Shown: piece after piece, positions 36,332-44,661 of the stretch
How the letters are laid out: each line of letters begins with the position of its first letter
How positions within the stretch are numbered: position 1 is the stretch's first letter
Assembly (NCBI RefSeq): GCF_009760405.1
Contig: NZ_WRPP01000004.1
Coordinates: 186,001 to 250,000 of the forward strand
DNA: 64,000 bases
Source: Nocardia terrae
GTDB taxonomy: Bacteria > Actinomycetota > Actinomycetes > Mycobacteriales > Mycobacteriaceae
Direction of reading: 5' to 3'
The notes under the pieces: model-generated
What the model was told of the DNA's origin: nothing
Databases searched by the model: none
Seen by the model: the letters and a program-made list of their open reading frames with translations, nothing else
Program-made: the position numbers and the translations under genes

Positions 36332-36384
36332 ATAGTCTCACTGATACCGTTTCGTTGGTATCGAAGATATAGTCTCAATGAGAC
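36332..36384. promoter_or_regulatory. Operator-like repeats upstream of the hydrolase gene
   Basis: ATAGTCTCA occurs at 36332-36340 and 36369-36377. Between them is an inverted repeat GATACC/GGTATC (36343-36362), and GTCTCAATGAGAC (36372-36384) is a perfect palindrome. This is typical of a repressor-controlled promoter, for example of TetR type. No regulator gene is adjacent. Confidence 0.55.
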
Positions 36385-36398
36385 GGTGTCAAGGACAC

Positions 36399-36435
36399 GA
36401 AAAAGCCCCCGCCCAGGTGGGGCGGGGGCTTTTTC
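36399..36435. terminator. Strong bidirectional-looking terminator of the paralogue 7 gene
   Basis: GAAAAAGCCCCCGCCC (36399-36414) and GGGCGGGGGCTTTTTC (36420-36435) form a perfect 16-bp stem with a 5-base loop and T runs on both strands. It lies 11 bases after the leftward stop at 36447. Confidence 0.9.
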
Positions 36436-36446
36436 GAGAGCTGGAG

Positions 36447-37523
36447 TTACCCGATGTTGTTGGAGAGGTCGGGGAGCATCCGGTAGACCTCGGCGTTCCA
36501 GTTGTTCCAGTTGTGGACACCGGTGGCCGGGAAGTCGTAGGTGACGTTGTTCGCGCCCAGCGACATCATGCGGGCCTGGAAGGCGCGGGTGTTGGCCAGC
36601 GCGAGACCCTCGAGCGGCATGCCCTGGATCACCGACATCACGCCCGAGACGTCACCCGCACCCGGAATCGCGCTCGCGGCGGAGATCCACAGGCGGGTGT
36701 TGGCGTCGCGCAGGCGCGGCGCGAAGACGAACGGGTCCATGTGCAGCCACTGCGGGCCCCACGGCGGAGCCATCGAGTCCACGTTGTAGCCGCCGGCATC
36801 GATCATGGCGGCGCGAATGGCCTCACGCATACCGGGAGCCGACGGGTTCAGGTAGCCGGAGAACGAGCCCGCGAAGCTGAACTGATCCGGGTGGTAGGCG
36901 GCCAGGGTCAGCGCGCCGGAACCGCCCATGGACAGACCGAAGACGCCATTGCGGGTGGTGCTGAAGCCGAGTCGGCTGGACAGCGCGTTGGGCAGGTCCT
37001 GGGACAGGAAGGTCTCCCAGGTGTAGCGGTAGCTCTTGCCGGGGCCGCCGCCCAGGATCTGGAAGGCGCCCGAGCCCGACGAGGAGCCCGAGGAGGACAG
37101 CGAGGAGGAGCCCGAGGATCCGGCGCCACCGCCGACGCCGAGAATGCTGCTGGGCGCGTTCCAGTCGGCGTAGAAGCTGGACTGGCCGCCGATCGGCATG
37201 ACGACATTGATGTTCGCGGCGGTCAGCGCGTGGGTGATGTCGGTGTTGATTTCCCAGCCGCTCAGGTCCTGCCCGGCGCGCATGCCGTCGAGGGCGTAGA
37301 CGACGCGGGAGGTGTTGCCGTCGGCCGCGCGGAACACCCGCGACTTGACCGGGCCCATGGACGCCGAGTCCACGTAGAAGTCGAATCCGCTGGGATCCAG
37401 TGCGGCGTTCGCCGTACCGGCGCCCACCGCCGACACCCCGAGCGGCAGTGCAATCGCCAGAGCCAATCCGACCACGGAATTCTTGAGCCAACCGCGGGAT
37501 CTCTGACGTCTATCGCCTCGCAT
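36447..37523 (-). CDS. Antigen-85-type mycolyltransferase, paralogue 7 (Ser/Gly linker insertion)
   Basis: This is a 358-aa secreted mycolyltransferase with signal peptide to about ANA|ALDPS and subtype block DFYVDSASMGPVKSRVFRA. A low-complexity Ser/Gly stretch (about 130-153) sits at the same place as the loop insertion of paralogue 6, followed by LGGGPGKSYRYTWETF. The triad is Ser198 (GLSMGG), Glu305 and His337 (GVHNW). The canonical SGNGLPG loop is replaced by SAASAIPG. The ATG start is followed directly by a basic signal-peptide N-terminus, and the gene has its own strong terminator. Confidence 0.92.
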   Translation of the reverse strand: MRGDRRQRSRGWLKNSVVGLALAIALPLGVSAVGAGTANAALDPSGFDFYVDSASMGPVKSRVFRAADGNTSRVVYALDGMRAGQDLSGWEINTDITHALTAANINVVMPIGGQSSFYADWNAPSSILGVGGGAGSSGSSSLSSSGSSSGSGAFQILGGGPGKSYRYTWETFLSQDLPNALSSRLGFSTTRNGVFGLSMGGSGALTLAAYHPDQFSFAGSFSGYLNPSAPGMREAIRAAMIDAGGYNVDSMAPPWGPQWLHMDPFVFAPRLRDANTRLWISAASAIPGAGDVSGVMSVIQGMPLEGLALANTRAFQARMMSLGANNVTYDFPATGVHNWNNWNAEVYRMLPDLSNNIG

Positions 37524-37857
37524 TGATTTGTCCGGCCTTTCCTGTCGTTCGGTCTCACCGTGTGCTCGTGACCACGGCAGAGGTCTCGGCGACCCTATCG
37601 TGTGAGTGGTAACTGAGCGTTATCGGAACGTGACGAAAGTGACGAGCACCACGGTTTGCCAGGAATGTGGCGCAGCACAATGCCTGATTGCGGCTCGAGC
37701 GCCGAATTCCACCCCCGCGGTCTCATATCCATACGCTATTACTCCGTACTACACCAATGTAATTCATCGTGTACTGCGCGAACAACAGTGCGCGCCTTCA
37801 GCATCCCCCGAAACGGCGGGTAATGCTCAAGGCGCGCACAGGATATCGAATCGGCCA
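37524..37857. other. 334-base non-coding region between paralogues 7 and 8
   Basis: No supported gene is seen. The left part is the 5' region of paralogue 7 (leftward) with GAAAGG as likely ribosome site. The right part contains the terminator of paralogue 8. The middle (about 37730-37780) is noticeably AT-richer than its surroundings. Confidence 0.5.
37788..37839 (-). terminator. Long imperfect hairpin after paralogue 8
   Basis: GTGCGCGCCTT (37788-37798) pairs perfectly with AAGGCGCGCAC (37829-37839). Inside, AGCAT pairs with ATGCT and a CCC/GGG segment follows. It lies 18 bases downstream of the stop. Confidence 0.7.
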
Positions 37858-38901
37858 TCAGCCGATGTTCTTGGACAGATCAGGGAGCATGCGGTTCAGC
37901 TCCCCTTCCCAGTTGATCCAGTTGTGCACCCCGACCGCCGGGTAATCGGTGACCATATTGCCGCCGCCCAGCGCCGCCCAGCGCGTTTGGAAAGCCTTGG
38001 TGCCCACCAGGGCAACCGCCTCGATGCCCATGGCCTGGACGACCGTGGTGGTGATGTCGGGCAGCGAACCCGGCAGGCCGCTGCCCGCCGAGAGGAACAG
38101 GTGGGTGCCGTTGGCCTTCAGCTTGGGCGCGAACTGGAAGGGGTCCAGGTGCTGCCACTTCAGGTCCTTGGGACCGGCCAGCGCGTCGACGTTGTAACCG
38201 CCCGCGTCGACCATGGCGACCCGGACCGCGTCGCGCATGCCGGGCAGTGACAGGTCGAGCGCGCCGGACATCGATCCGGCGTAGGAGAACTGGTTCGGAT
38301 GGAAGGCCGCCAGCATGAGCGCGGAACCGCCGCTCATCGACAGCCCGAAGATGCCGTTGCGAGTCGGACTGAAGCCCAGGCGATCCCGCAGCGCGTTGGG
38401 GAGATCCTGGCTCAGGTAGGTCTCCCACTTGTAGGTGTAGGACTTGCCCGGACCGCCGGAAAGCGCCTGCGTGACACCGGACCCGGAGTTCTGGGAGGCG
38501 GTGCCCGCGGGCAGGCCGAGGAAGGTGCTGGGCGAGTTCCAGTCCGCGTACCAGCTGGACTGACCGCCGATCGGCATGACGACATTGATATTGGCGGCCG
38601 TCAGCGCATGGGCGGCATCGGTATTGATCTCCCACCCGTTGAGGTCGTCGCGGGCCCGCTCACCGTCGAGCGCGTAGACCACGCGGTTGGTATTGCCGTC
38701 GGCCGCGCGGAAGACGCGGTTCTTGATCGGTCCCATCGAGGAGTCGACGTAGAAGTCCATGCCGTCCGGACTGAAGGCGGCCTGCGCCGGGGCCGTTCCG
38801 AGGACGGACACCCCCAATGGCACCGTGGTCGCCAATGCCAAGGCCAGCACCGACTTCCGCAACCAGCTCCGCGCCCCACCCTTAACCGTCACGCCCCGCA
38901 T
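37858..38901 (-). CDS. Antigen-85-type mycolyltransferase, paralogue 8 (variant nucleophile elbow)
   Basis: This is a 347-aa secreted mycolyltransferase with signal peptide to about AQA|AFSPD and a loop insertion (about 127-148) like paralogues 6 and 7. The nucleophile elbow is GLSMSGGS with Ser188, where seven other paralogues have GLSMGG; Glu294 and His326 (GVHNW) are present. It also differs at QSSWYADW (W for F) and SLPGMRD, so it is the most divergent member. Mycobacterial Ag85 has GLSMA at this position, so a small residue is tolerated and the enzyme may still be active. Start ATG 38901 is chosen at the signal peptide. Confidence 0.9.
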   Translation of the reverse strand: MRGVTVKGGARSWLRKSVLALALATTVPLGVSVLGTAPAQAAFSPDGMDFYVDSSMGPIKNRVFRAADGNTNRVVYALDGERARDDLNGWEINTDAAHALTAANINVVMPIGGQSSWYADWNSPSTFLGLPAGTASQNSGSGVTQALSGGPGKSYTYKWETYLSQDLPNALRDRLGFSPTRNGIFGLSMSGGSALMLAAFHPNQFSYAGSMSGALDLSLPGMRDAVRVAMVDAGGYNVDALAGPKDLKWQHLDPFQFAPKLKANGTHLFLSAGSGLPGSLPDITTTVVQAMGIEAVALVGTKAFQTRWAALGGGNMVTDYPAVGVHNWINWEGELNRMLPDLSKNIG

Positions 38902-39125
38902 ATTCGGCCTTCCGTCCGTGCGCCCCGAGCCTCCCTGGTCTACCCGCTCGGGTTCGTGTTGCGACAACCGTTGCCGCGCAGCGGGTTTACCGGGTCGGCG
39001 ACGGGAGTACTCGCGGAGCTTATCGCGAAACCACCGCCGGGGTGTTACCAAATCGAGACAGCATCCCATACATCACACCCCTGAAAGTGACCTTTCGGTC
39101 AAACCCCCTCACATAAAAGAGAAAA

Positions 39126-39150
39126 CCCCGCATCCGGTTCGGATGCGGGG
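39126..39150 (-). terminator. Rho-independent terminator of aftB
   Basis: CCCCGCATCCG (39126-39136) and CGGATGCGGGG (39140-39150) form a perfect 11-bp stem with a 3-base loop. In the leftward direction TTTTCTCTTTTA follows. It ends the glf-to-aftB transcription unit. Confidence 0.9.
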
Positions 39151-39163
39151 CTTCGTCTGCCGA

Positions 39164-41182
39164 TTACTTGGGCGGTGCCGGGGGCGGCTGCGTCGGATCG
39201 ACCAGCTGGCAACGCTGGATCTCGTACTTCGGCACCCGGTCGATGCGGTACTTGGCGAAGTCCAGCGACTGCATCAGGTTGTGCCGCCAGCGGTCGAACG
39301 TGAGCGGCGCCCGCGAGGAGGCCAGCAGCGCCTGGGTCTCCGGGCAGGACAGCGCCGTTCGCGCCTGGGTCACCCACTTCTCGTCCAGGAACGAGGGCAT
39401 CCACGGGTGCTTGTCCACCATGCCGGTGTCCACCACGACCCAGTCCGGGTAGAGGTCCTTGTCATGGCCGATGCGGCCGTCGGTCAACCGATCGGTATGC
39501 GCGGCAAGCGGATACGCCAGGCCCATCTGATCGATGACCCGCACGTCCAGAGGAACGTTCATGCTGGTCATGCCGAGGTTCAGGAAGAACACCGTGTGTT
39601 CGGGCTTCTCGTCCATCCCCGGCTGCGGCAGCGGTTGCGGCACGATGTACCAGTTCATGAACGACGGCGAGACGATGAGCAGCGCGCCGTCGGGCGAGTT
39701 GCCGATGTCGCGGACCATGGCCCGCATCCACGGGTAGTCCAGGTAGTCCGAGGCCAGGATCGGGTGATCGTGTCCGGTCCGCAGCACGTAGTAGATGCGT
39801 TCGTCCACAATGCCGTTGGCGCGGATGGTGGTGCCGGTCTTGATCGCGGTGGTGTTGGCCGCGAACAGCGCCCAGCCCGCGGTGCCGACGAACGCCGCGA
39901 GTACGAATACGAACGCCCAGTTCAATCGCCGCTGTCCGGACTCATCGGCACGCGGCAGCCGGATCGGCACCACCGACACCGGCAGCATGAGCAGGAACAG
40001 CTGCGGCAGCAGCATGCGGCCGTGCATGAAGTCGCCGCCCACGCGCAGTTCGTAGATGACGAGCAGGACGCCGCCTGCCACCATGAGGGTCACGACCGCG
40101 GCCGGGCTGCGCAGCCACACGCTGAACCGGTGAATCCGGTCGCGCCAGTTCCCCTTCGAGGTCTCGGATTCCTCCGTCTCTGCGTGGTCCGCCGACGCGT
40201 CGCGGCGACCTTGGCGCACCAGCACGATCGCGGCGGCGGCCAGCAGCGCCAGCGGCAGCCACAGCCAGTACGGGCCGACCAGGTCCCACAGGTAGGTGAA
40301 ACCGTGCGACCACTTCGCCCCGGCGGCGTCCTTGGCGACCGCGGTATTGGGGTAGGGCAGGCCGTAGTAGCCCATCCGCCAGATCTGGTAGCCGACCGGC
40401 ACCAGCCCGGCCACCACCACGACGAGGGTGCGGAACTGCCAGGGGCGCAACCGGGTCGCGGGGACCGGGGCGCAGAACAGCATGAGCAGCGTCAATCCGC
40501 CCACGACCGACATCTCGGGCCGGATCACCGGGGCCAGACCGGCCCAGAAGACCAGTCCGAAAAAGCTTGCGACGCGCACCTTCTCGGCCTGCGACCAACG
40601 CATGAGCCACCACCACATGACAGCTAGCCAGAAGATGACCAGGCAGTTCTCCAGTCCGGAGGTGGCGTAGTCACGCGCGGGCGGCAGCGCGATGTAGACG
40701 ATGGCGCCCGCGGGCACCAGCAGCGCGGAAGACGTTCCGCCCCACAGCCGGGCCGAGCCCAGCATGGCGAACACGATGGCCAGCACCGACATGGTGAGCG
40801 CGATGCCGAGCACCACGTACTCCAGCCGCGCCTGGGTCAGCCAGCTGAAGAACCAGACGACATAGGTCCAGGCCGCACTCGTATTGGTTTCGACCCGTTC
40901 GCCCTGGTTGAAGACCGGACCGTTGCCCGCCAGCAGGTTTCGGACCGTGCGCAGCACGATCAACCCGTCGTCGGCGATCCAGCGGCGCTGCCACGCGCCG
41001 GCCCCGAACAGCGTCGCGGTCAGCACGATCCCACCGATGAACGTGGCTCGGGATAGTCGTGAGAAACGGCGCGCGGAATCATCCGCGCGCCGACGGGCGC
41101 GATCGACCGGCAATTGTGCCGTCTGCGCGCCCGGCTCTCGCTCTTCTCCCTCTACCACGTCAGGTGAGATAGACAGCGACAC
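39164..41182 (-). CDS. aftB: Terminal beta-(1,2)-arabinofuranosyltransferase AftB
   Basis: AftB is a polytopic GT-C enzyme that adds the terminal beta-1,2 arabinofuranose of arabinogalactan, the site where mycolates are later attached. It is about 672 aa. A cytoplasmic N-terminus longer than in M. tuberculosis precedes the conserved first loop WIADDGLIVLRTVRNLL with Asp71/Asp72, then PPARDYATSGLE, GGDFMHGR and the C-terminal soluble part ending in a Pro-rich tail. GTG 41182 overlaps the ubiA stop by 23 bases; an alternative GTG at 41158, just after that stop, would remove 8 residues. It is the last gene of the overlapping glf cluster and has a clear terminator. Confidence 0.93.
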   Translation of the reverse strand: MSLSISPDVVEGEEREPGAQTAQLPVDRARRRADDSARRFSRLSRATFIGGIVLTATLFGAGAWQRRWIADDGLIVLRTVRNLLAGNGPVFNQGERVETNTSAAWTYVVWFFSWLTQARLEYVVLGIALTMSVLAIVFAMLGSARLWGGTSSALLVPAGAIVYIALPPARDYATSGLENCLVIFWLAVMWWWLMRWSQAEKVRVASFFGLVFWAGLAPVIRPEMSVVGGLTLLMLFCAPVPATRLRPWQFRTLVVVVAGLVPVGYQIWRMGYYGLPYPNTAVAKDAAGAKWSHGFTYLWDLVGPYWLWLPLALLAAAAIVLVRQGRRDASADHAETEESETSKGNWRDRIHRFSVWLRSPAAVVTLMVAGGVLLVIYELRVGGDFMHGRMLLPQLFLLMLPVSVVPIRLPRADESGQRRLNWAFVFVLAAFVGTAGWALFAANTTAIKTGTTIRANGIVDERIYYVLRTGHDHPILASDYLDYPWMRAMVRDIGNSPDGALLIVSPSFMNWYIVPQPLPQPGMDEKPEHTVFFLNLGMTSMNVPLDVRVIDQMGLAYPLAAHTDRLTDGRIGHDKDLYPDWVVVDTGMVDKHPWMPSFLDEKWVTQARTALSCPETQALLASSRAPLTFDRWRHNLMQSLDFAKYRIDRVPKYEIQRCQLVDPTQPPPAPPK

Positions 41183-42107
41183 CCAGGGCTCCGATCAAGG
41201 CGACTGCGAGGAACTGGAGGACGCGGTCCCCCAGGGCGATCTCTTCCGGCTCACCCGCTTCGCCGCCGTCGACGTCCACCGCGTACCGCATGATGGCGAT
41301 GACGAACGGAATCATGGAGATGGCGAACCAGATGGTGTCCTTGGCGCGATCCTGCTCGAACGCCCACAGACCGTAGAACACGACGACCGCGGTGGCCGAC
41401 AGGGTCCAGACGAAACGCAGGTAGGTCGGCGTGTAGTACTCCAGCGACTTGCGGATCTTGGCGCCGGTGTCGAGCGCGATCTTCAACTCGGCGTAGCGCT
41501 TACCGGCCGCCATGAACAGCGAACCGAAGGCCATGATCAGCAGGAACCACTGGGACAGGCGGATATCCGAGGACACGCCACCCGCGACCGCGCGCAGCAG
41601 GAAGCCCGAGGACACGATGCAGATGTCCAGCACCGCCTGGTGCTTGAGGCCGAAGCAGTAGGCCAGCTGGATGCCGATGTAGACCGCCATCACCACGGCC
41701 AGATGCCAATTCGCGGTGAACGACAACAGGATCGAGCCGAGCAGCAGCACCGCCGAGAGCGCGAAGGCCAGGTTCACCGGCACCACGCCGGCCGCGATGG
41801 GCCGGAAGCGCTTGGTCGGGTGGGCCCGGTCGGCCTCCACGTCGAGCGCGTCATTGACCAGGTAGATGCCCGAGGCGGCCATGCAGAACACCACGAAGGC
41901 GATGGCCACGTGCCCGAGCACCGACAGGTCGGTGATCACCAGTTGACCGCTCGCGGTCTTCCCGGCGGCCAGCGGCGCGGCCAGCACCAGCACGTTCTTG
42001 ATCCACTGCCGCGGACGCATGGCCTTGATCAGGCCGCCGCCCAACGTCTTCGGCGGTCCCTTGATGACCGCCTCTGCTAGGTCGGTGCTGGTGGGCTCTT
42101 CGCTCAT
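41160..42107 (-). CDS. ubiA: Decaprenyl-phosphate phosphoribosyltransferase UbiA (DPPR synthase)
   Basis: This is a UbiA-family membrane enzyme, about 315 aa, that transfers phosphoribose from PRPP to decaprenyl phosphate. It is the committed step to the arabinose donor used by AftA, Emb and AftB. The signature NDALDVEADR (Asn85, Asp86, Asp89, Asp93) followed by HPTKRFRP and about nine membrane segments are visible. ATG 42107 (MSEEPTST) matches the mycobacterial N-terminus. A GTG at 42137 would overlap the upstream phosphatase stop as GTGA and add 10 residues, so the start is not settled. Confidence 0.94.
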   Translation of the reverse strand: MSEEPTSTDLAEAVIKGPPKTLGGGLIKAMRPRQWIKNVLVLAAPLAAGKTASGQLVITDLSVLGHVAIAFVVFCMAASGIYLVNDALDVEADRAHPTKRFRPIAAGVVPVNLAFALSAVLLLGSILLSFTANWHLAVVMAVYIGIQLAYCFGLKHQAVLDICIVSSGFLLRAVAGGVSSDIRLSQWFLLIMAFGSLFMAAGKRYAELKIALDTGAKIRKSLEYYTPTYLRFVWTLSATAVVVFYGLWAFEQDRAKDTIWFAISMIPFVIAIMRYAVDVDGGEAGEPEEIALGDRVLQFLAVALIGALGVAVYLT

Positions 42108-42133
42108 GTCAACGATGGCTCTTTCCTGGGCGG

Positions 42134-42718
42134 TCACTTCGCGAGTCTCTTTTCGGCGGCGAGCACGGCTGCTGCTGATGCTGCGCCCAGCGCCGAACCC
42201 GCCAGCACGTCGGTGGGGTAGTGCACGCCGAGGACGACCCGGGAGAGCAGCATCGGCGGGACGAGCACCGCTGGCAAGGGTAGCCCGGTGAGTCTGCCGA
42301 GCAACACAGCCGCCGCCGTGGTCGAGGTCGCGTGCGAGGACGGGAAGCTCAGCTTCGACGGCGTCGACACGTTGACCTGCACGGACGGATCGTGCGGGCG
42401 CTTGCGGCGGACGACGCGCTTGATGACCACGGACGCGGCGTGCGCGCCGAACGCGCCGACGGCCACGCCCGCCCACTCGCGGCGGCGCGGCTTGTCGACC
42501 AGCGCGCCGACCGCGGCGATGCCGAGCCAGCCCAGCGAGTGCTCACCGAAGTGCGACATCCCGCGGGCGGCCTTGATGACGCCCGGGTTCTGCCCGATGG
42601 TGCCCTGCACCAGGTTGATGATCTTGACCTCGGCCGGGGACGCGACCGGGGCCTCCGGCGTATCCGGGACCACGTGCAATCCGCGGTCCTGGCCGGAAAC
42701 GGGCTGTGCAGCCGTCAT
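42134..42718 (-). CDS. PAP2-family phosphatase (Rv3807c type; candidate DPPR phosphatase)
   Basis: This is a 194-aa membrane phosphatase with the three PAP2 motifs: KRVVRRKRP (Lys100-Pro108), PSSH (126-129) and SRVVLGVHYPTD (Arg160, His166, Asp170). The M. tuberculosis homologue Rv3807c occupies the same place and has been proposed to dephosphorylate decaprenylphosphoryl-phosphoribose after UbiA. Its ATG overlaps the glfT2 stop as ATGA, and its stop lies next to the ubiA start, giving a tightly coupled pair. Substrate assignment rests on gene order. Confidence 0.9.
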   Translation of the reverse strand: MTAAQPVSGQDRGLHVVPDTPEAPVASPAEVKIINLVQGTIGQNPGVIKAARGMSHFGEHSLGWLGIAAVGALVDKPRRREWAGVAVGAFGAHAASVVIKRVVRRKRPHDPSVQVNVSTPSKLSFPSSHATSTTAAAVLLGRLTGLPLPAVLVPPMLLSRVVLGVHYPTDVLAGSALGAASAAAVLAAEKRLAK

Positions 42719-44661
42719 TTGGGCTCGTTCCTTGATTCAGTATCGATGCCGAAGACGTTCTCCCACGCGGCCTTGCTGGTGAGGTGGGCGTGCGCGCGAC
42801 GATACTGCTCACGCACCTCGGGGAAGCGCTCGGCCAGCTCCTTGCGCAGGCGCATCGCTTCCTTGAACAGCTCCATGGCCTTTCGCGGATCCCGCTTACG
42901 GTAGACGACGCCGCGGCCGTCGGCGGTGGTTACGGTGACGCCGTCCACCTGCGACAGCAGGAACCAGCGCGCGTCCAGCGTGGGGACGTTCAGCTGGGGG
43001 GTCTCGTGATGGCGCGGGTTGGCCTTGCGGAAGTTGTGCAGCACGCCCTTGCCCAGGCGCGCCACCTTCCCGATCGGGTTGCCCGGCTCGCCGACCGCGC
43101 CCACCTCGGCGTGCGAGGGCAGCGGCAGTTCGGTCGAGGACGGCAGCACCACGGCGTCGGGGTACTCCTTGCGCATGGCGTGCACCTTGCCGAGCGCGGT
43201 CGGCAGCAGCTCGAACAGCTTCTCCGGGCCTGCCAGGTAGTCGCGGATCGCCTCGTTCTGGATGGCGACCGTCGAATACTCCAGGCACAGCAGGTGTTTC
43301 AGCGTGGCCTTGACGGTGTTGACGACCATGGGGCGGCCGTCGTTGGGCAGGTGCAGGGAGGCCACCACCAGGCGGTTGCGCAGGTGGAAGTAGGCCTGCC
43401 AGTCGATGGCGTCGTCCTTGTCGGACCAGGCCATGTGCCACACCGCCGCACCCGGGAGAGTGACGGTCGGGTAGCCGTGTTCGCGTGCGCGCAAACCGTA
43501 TTCGGCGTCGTCCCACTTGAGGAACAGCGGCAACGGCTGCCCGATCTCCTCGGCCACCTGGCGCGGGATGACACAGGTCCACCAGCCGTTGAAGTCGACG
43601 TCGATGCGCCGGTGCAGCAGCTTGGAGTTGTCGCGGTCGCGCAGCGGGTTCTTCGCGAAGTCGTGGTCGTACTCGACGTTGGGGGCCGCGGTCCACATGA
43701 AGATGGAGCGGTCCACCACCTCGCCCATCACGTGCAGGTGCGAGCGCTCCTGCAGGTTGAGCATCTGGCCGCCGGTCAGGATGGGCGACTTGGCGAACCG
43801 CGAGAACGCCAGCGCACGCAGGATGCAGTCCGGCTCGATCTCGATGTCGTCGTCCATGTAGACGATGTATTCGGCATCGGTGGTCTTGAGCGCCTCGTAC
43901 ATGACTCGGCTGTATCCGCCGGACCCGCCGAGATTCGGCTGGTCGTGAATCGCCAGACGACCGCCCAGGCGGGCGGCGGCCTCGGTGAAGCCGGGCTCGT
44001 CCACGACCTTGCGGTTGCCCTGGTCGGGGATGATGACGGCCTTGATCTTCTCCAGCACCAGCGGATCCGAACCCAGGGCGGTCAGCGTCTTCACCGCGTC
44101 GGTCGGGCGGTTGAAGGTCGGCATGCCCACGGCGATGCTGCCCTCACCCGGCGCCTCGACCGGCGCGTACCAACCGCCGCTGCGCATTTCGACGTGGCTG
44201 TCGGTGGTGATGTCGAACCAGATCCAGCCGCCGTCCTCGAACGGGCCCAGATCCACCTCGAACTCCACGAAGTCCGCGGCCGCCGCGCCCTCGCCGGGCG
44301 TGCTGAACTCGTTGCCCTGCACGTGGATTCGCGAGCCGTCCGCCTTGGAGCGGTAGACGTCGACGCGGCCGTGGCCGGACAGCTCCAGCCGCAGCACCAC
44401 CGACTTCAGCACGCTCCAGCGCCGCCAGTAGCTGGCGGGCACGGCGTTGAAGTAGGTGCAGAAGGAGACCTCGGACTCCGCGCCGATGGCCAGCGCCGTG
44501 CGCGTGATGGCATGCGCGCGACGGGCATTGGTCTCGGATTCCTCGAGGTACAGCTTGCGCACGTCCAGCGGCTCACCCGGCCGGGGCAGGATGACGCGCT
44601 GGAGCAGGGATACGGCGCGAGTCTCGGTGCTCATGTCTTCCCGAGTCAGTTGGGCGGTCAT
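42715..44661 (-). CDS. glfT2: Galactofuranosyltransferase GlfT2
   Basis: GlfT2 is a 648-aa bifunctional galactan polymerase that adds alternating beta-1,5 and beta-1,6 galactofuranose from UDP-Galf on the cytoplasmic face. An N-terminal beta-sandwich (about 20-175) precedes the GT-A domain with PTFNRP, the metal-binding DDD (270-272), the WDD catalytic-base region (383-385) and His409 in WHMAWSD. The C-terminal helical part ends near 648. ATG 44661 overlaps the glf stop as ATGA; a second ATG at 44634 (MSTETRAV) would give a length closer to the 637-aa M. tuberculosis protein. Confidence 0.96.
   Translation of the reverse strand: MTAQLTREDMSTETRAVSLLQRVILPRPGEPLDVRKLYLEESETNARRAHAITRTALAIGAESEVSFCTYFNAVPASYWRRWSVLKSVVLRLELSGHGRVDVYRSKADGSRIHVQGNEFSTPGEGAAAADFVEFEVDLGPFEDGGWIWFDITTDSHVEMRSGGWYAPVEAPGEGSIAVGMPTFNRPTDAVKTLTALGSDPLVLEKIKAVIIPDQGNRKVVDEPGFTEAAARLGGRLAIHDQPNLGGSGGYSRVMYEALKTTDAEYIVYMDDDIEIEPDCILRALAFSRFAKSPILTGGQMLNLQERSHLHVMGEVVDRSIFMWTAAPNVEYDHDFAKNPLRDRDNSKLLHRRIDVDFNGWWTCVIPRQVAEEIGQPLPLFLKWDDAEYGLRAREHGYPTVTLPGAAVWHMAWSDKDDAIDWQAYFHLRNRLVVASLHLPNDGRPMVVNTVKATLKHLLCLEYSTVAIQNEAIRDYLAGPEKLFELLPTALGKVHAMRKEYPDAVVLPSSTELPLPSHAEVGAVGEPGNPIGKVARLGKGVLHNFRKANPRHHETPQLNVPTLDARWFLLSQVDGVTVTTADGRGVVYRKRDPRKAMELFKEAMRLRKELAERFPEVREQYRRAHAHLTSKAAWENVFGIDTESRNEPK

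Noticed and set aside
36372..36384. Palindrome before the esterase gene as an insertion-sequence end or attachment site
   Set aside because: No transposase, integrase or matching far-end repeat was found; an operator explains it better.
26760..38901. Some of the eight mycolyltransferases as pseudogenes
   Set aside because: All are full length, with signal peptides and Ser, Glu and His in place; no frameshift or internal stop was seen.
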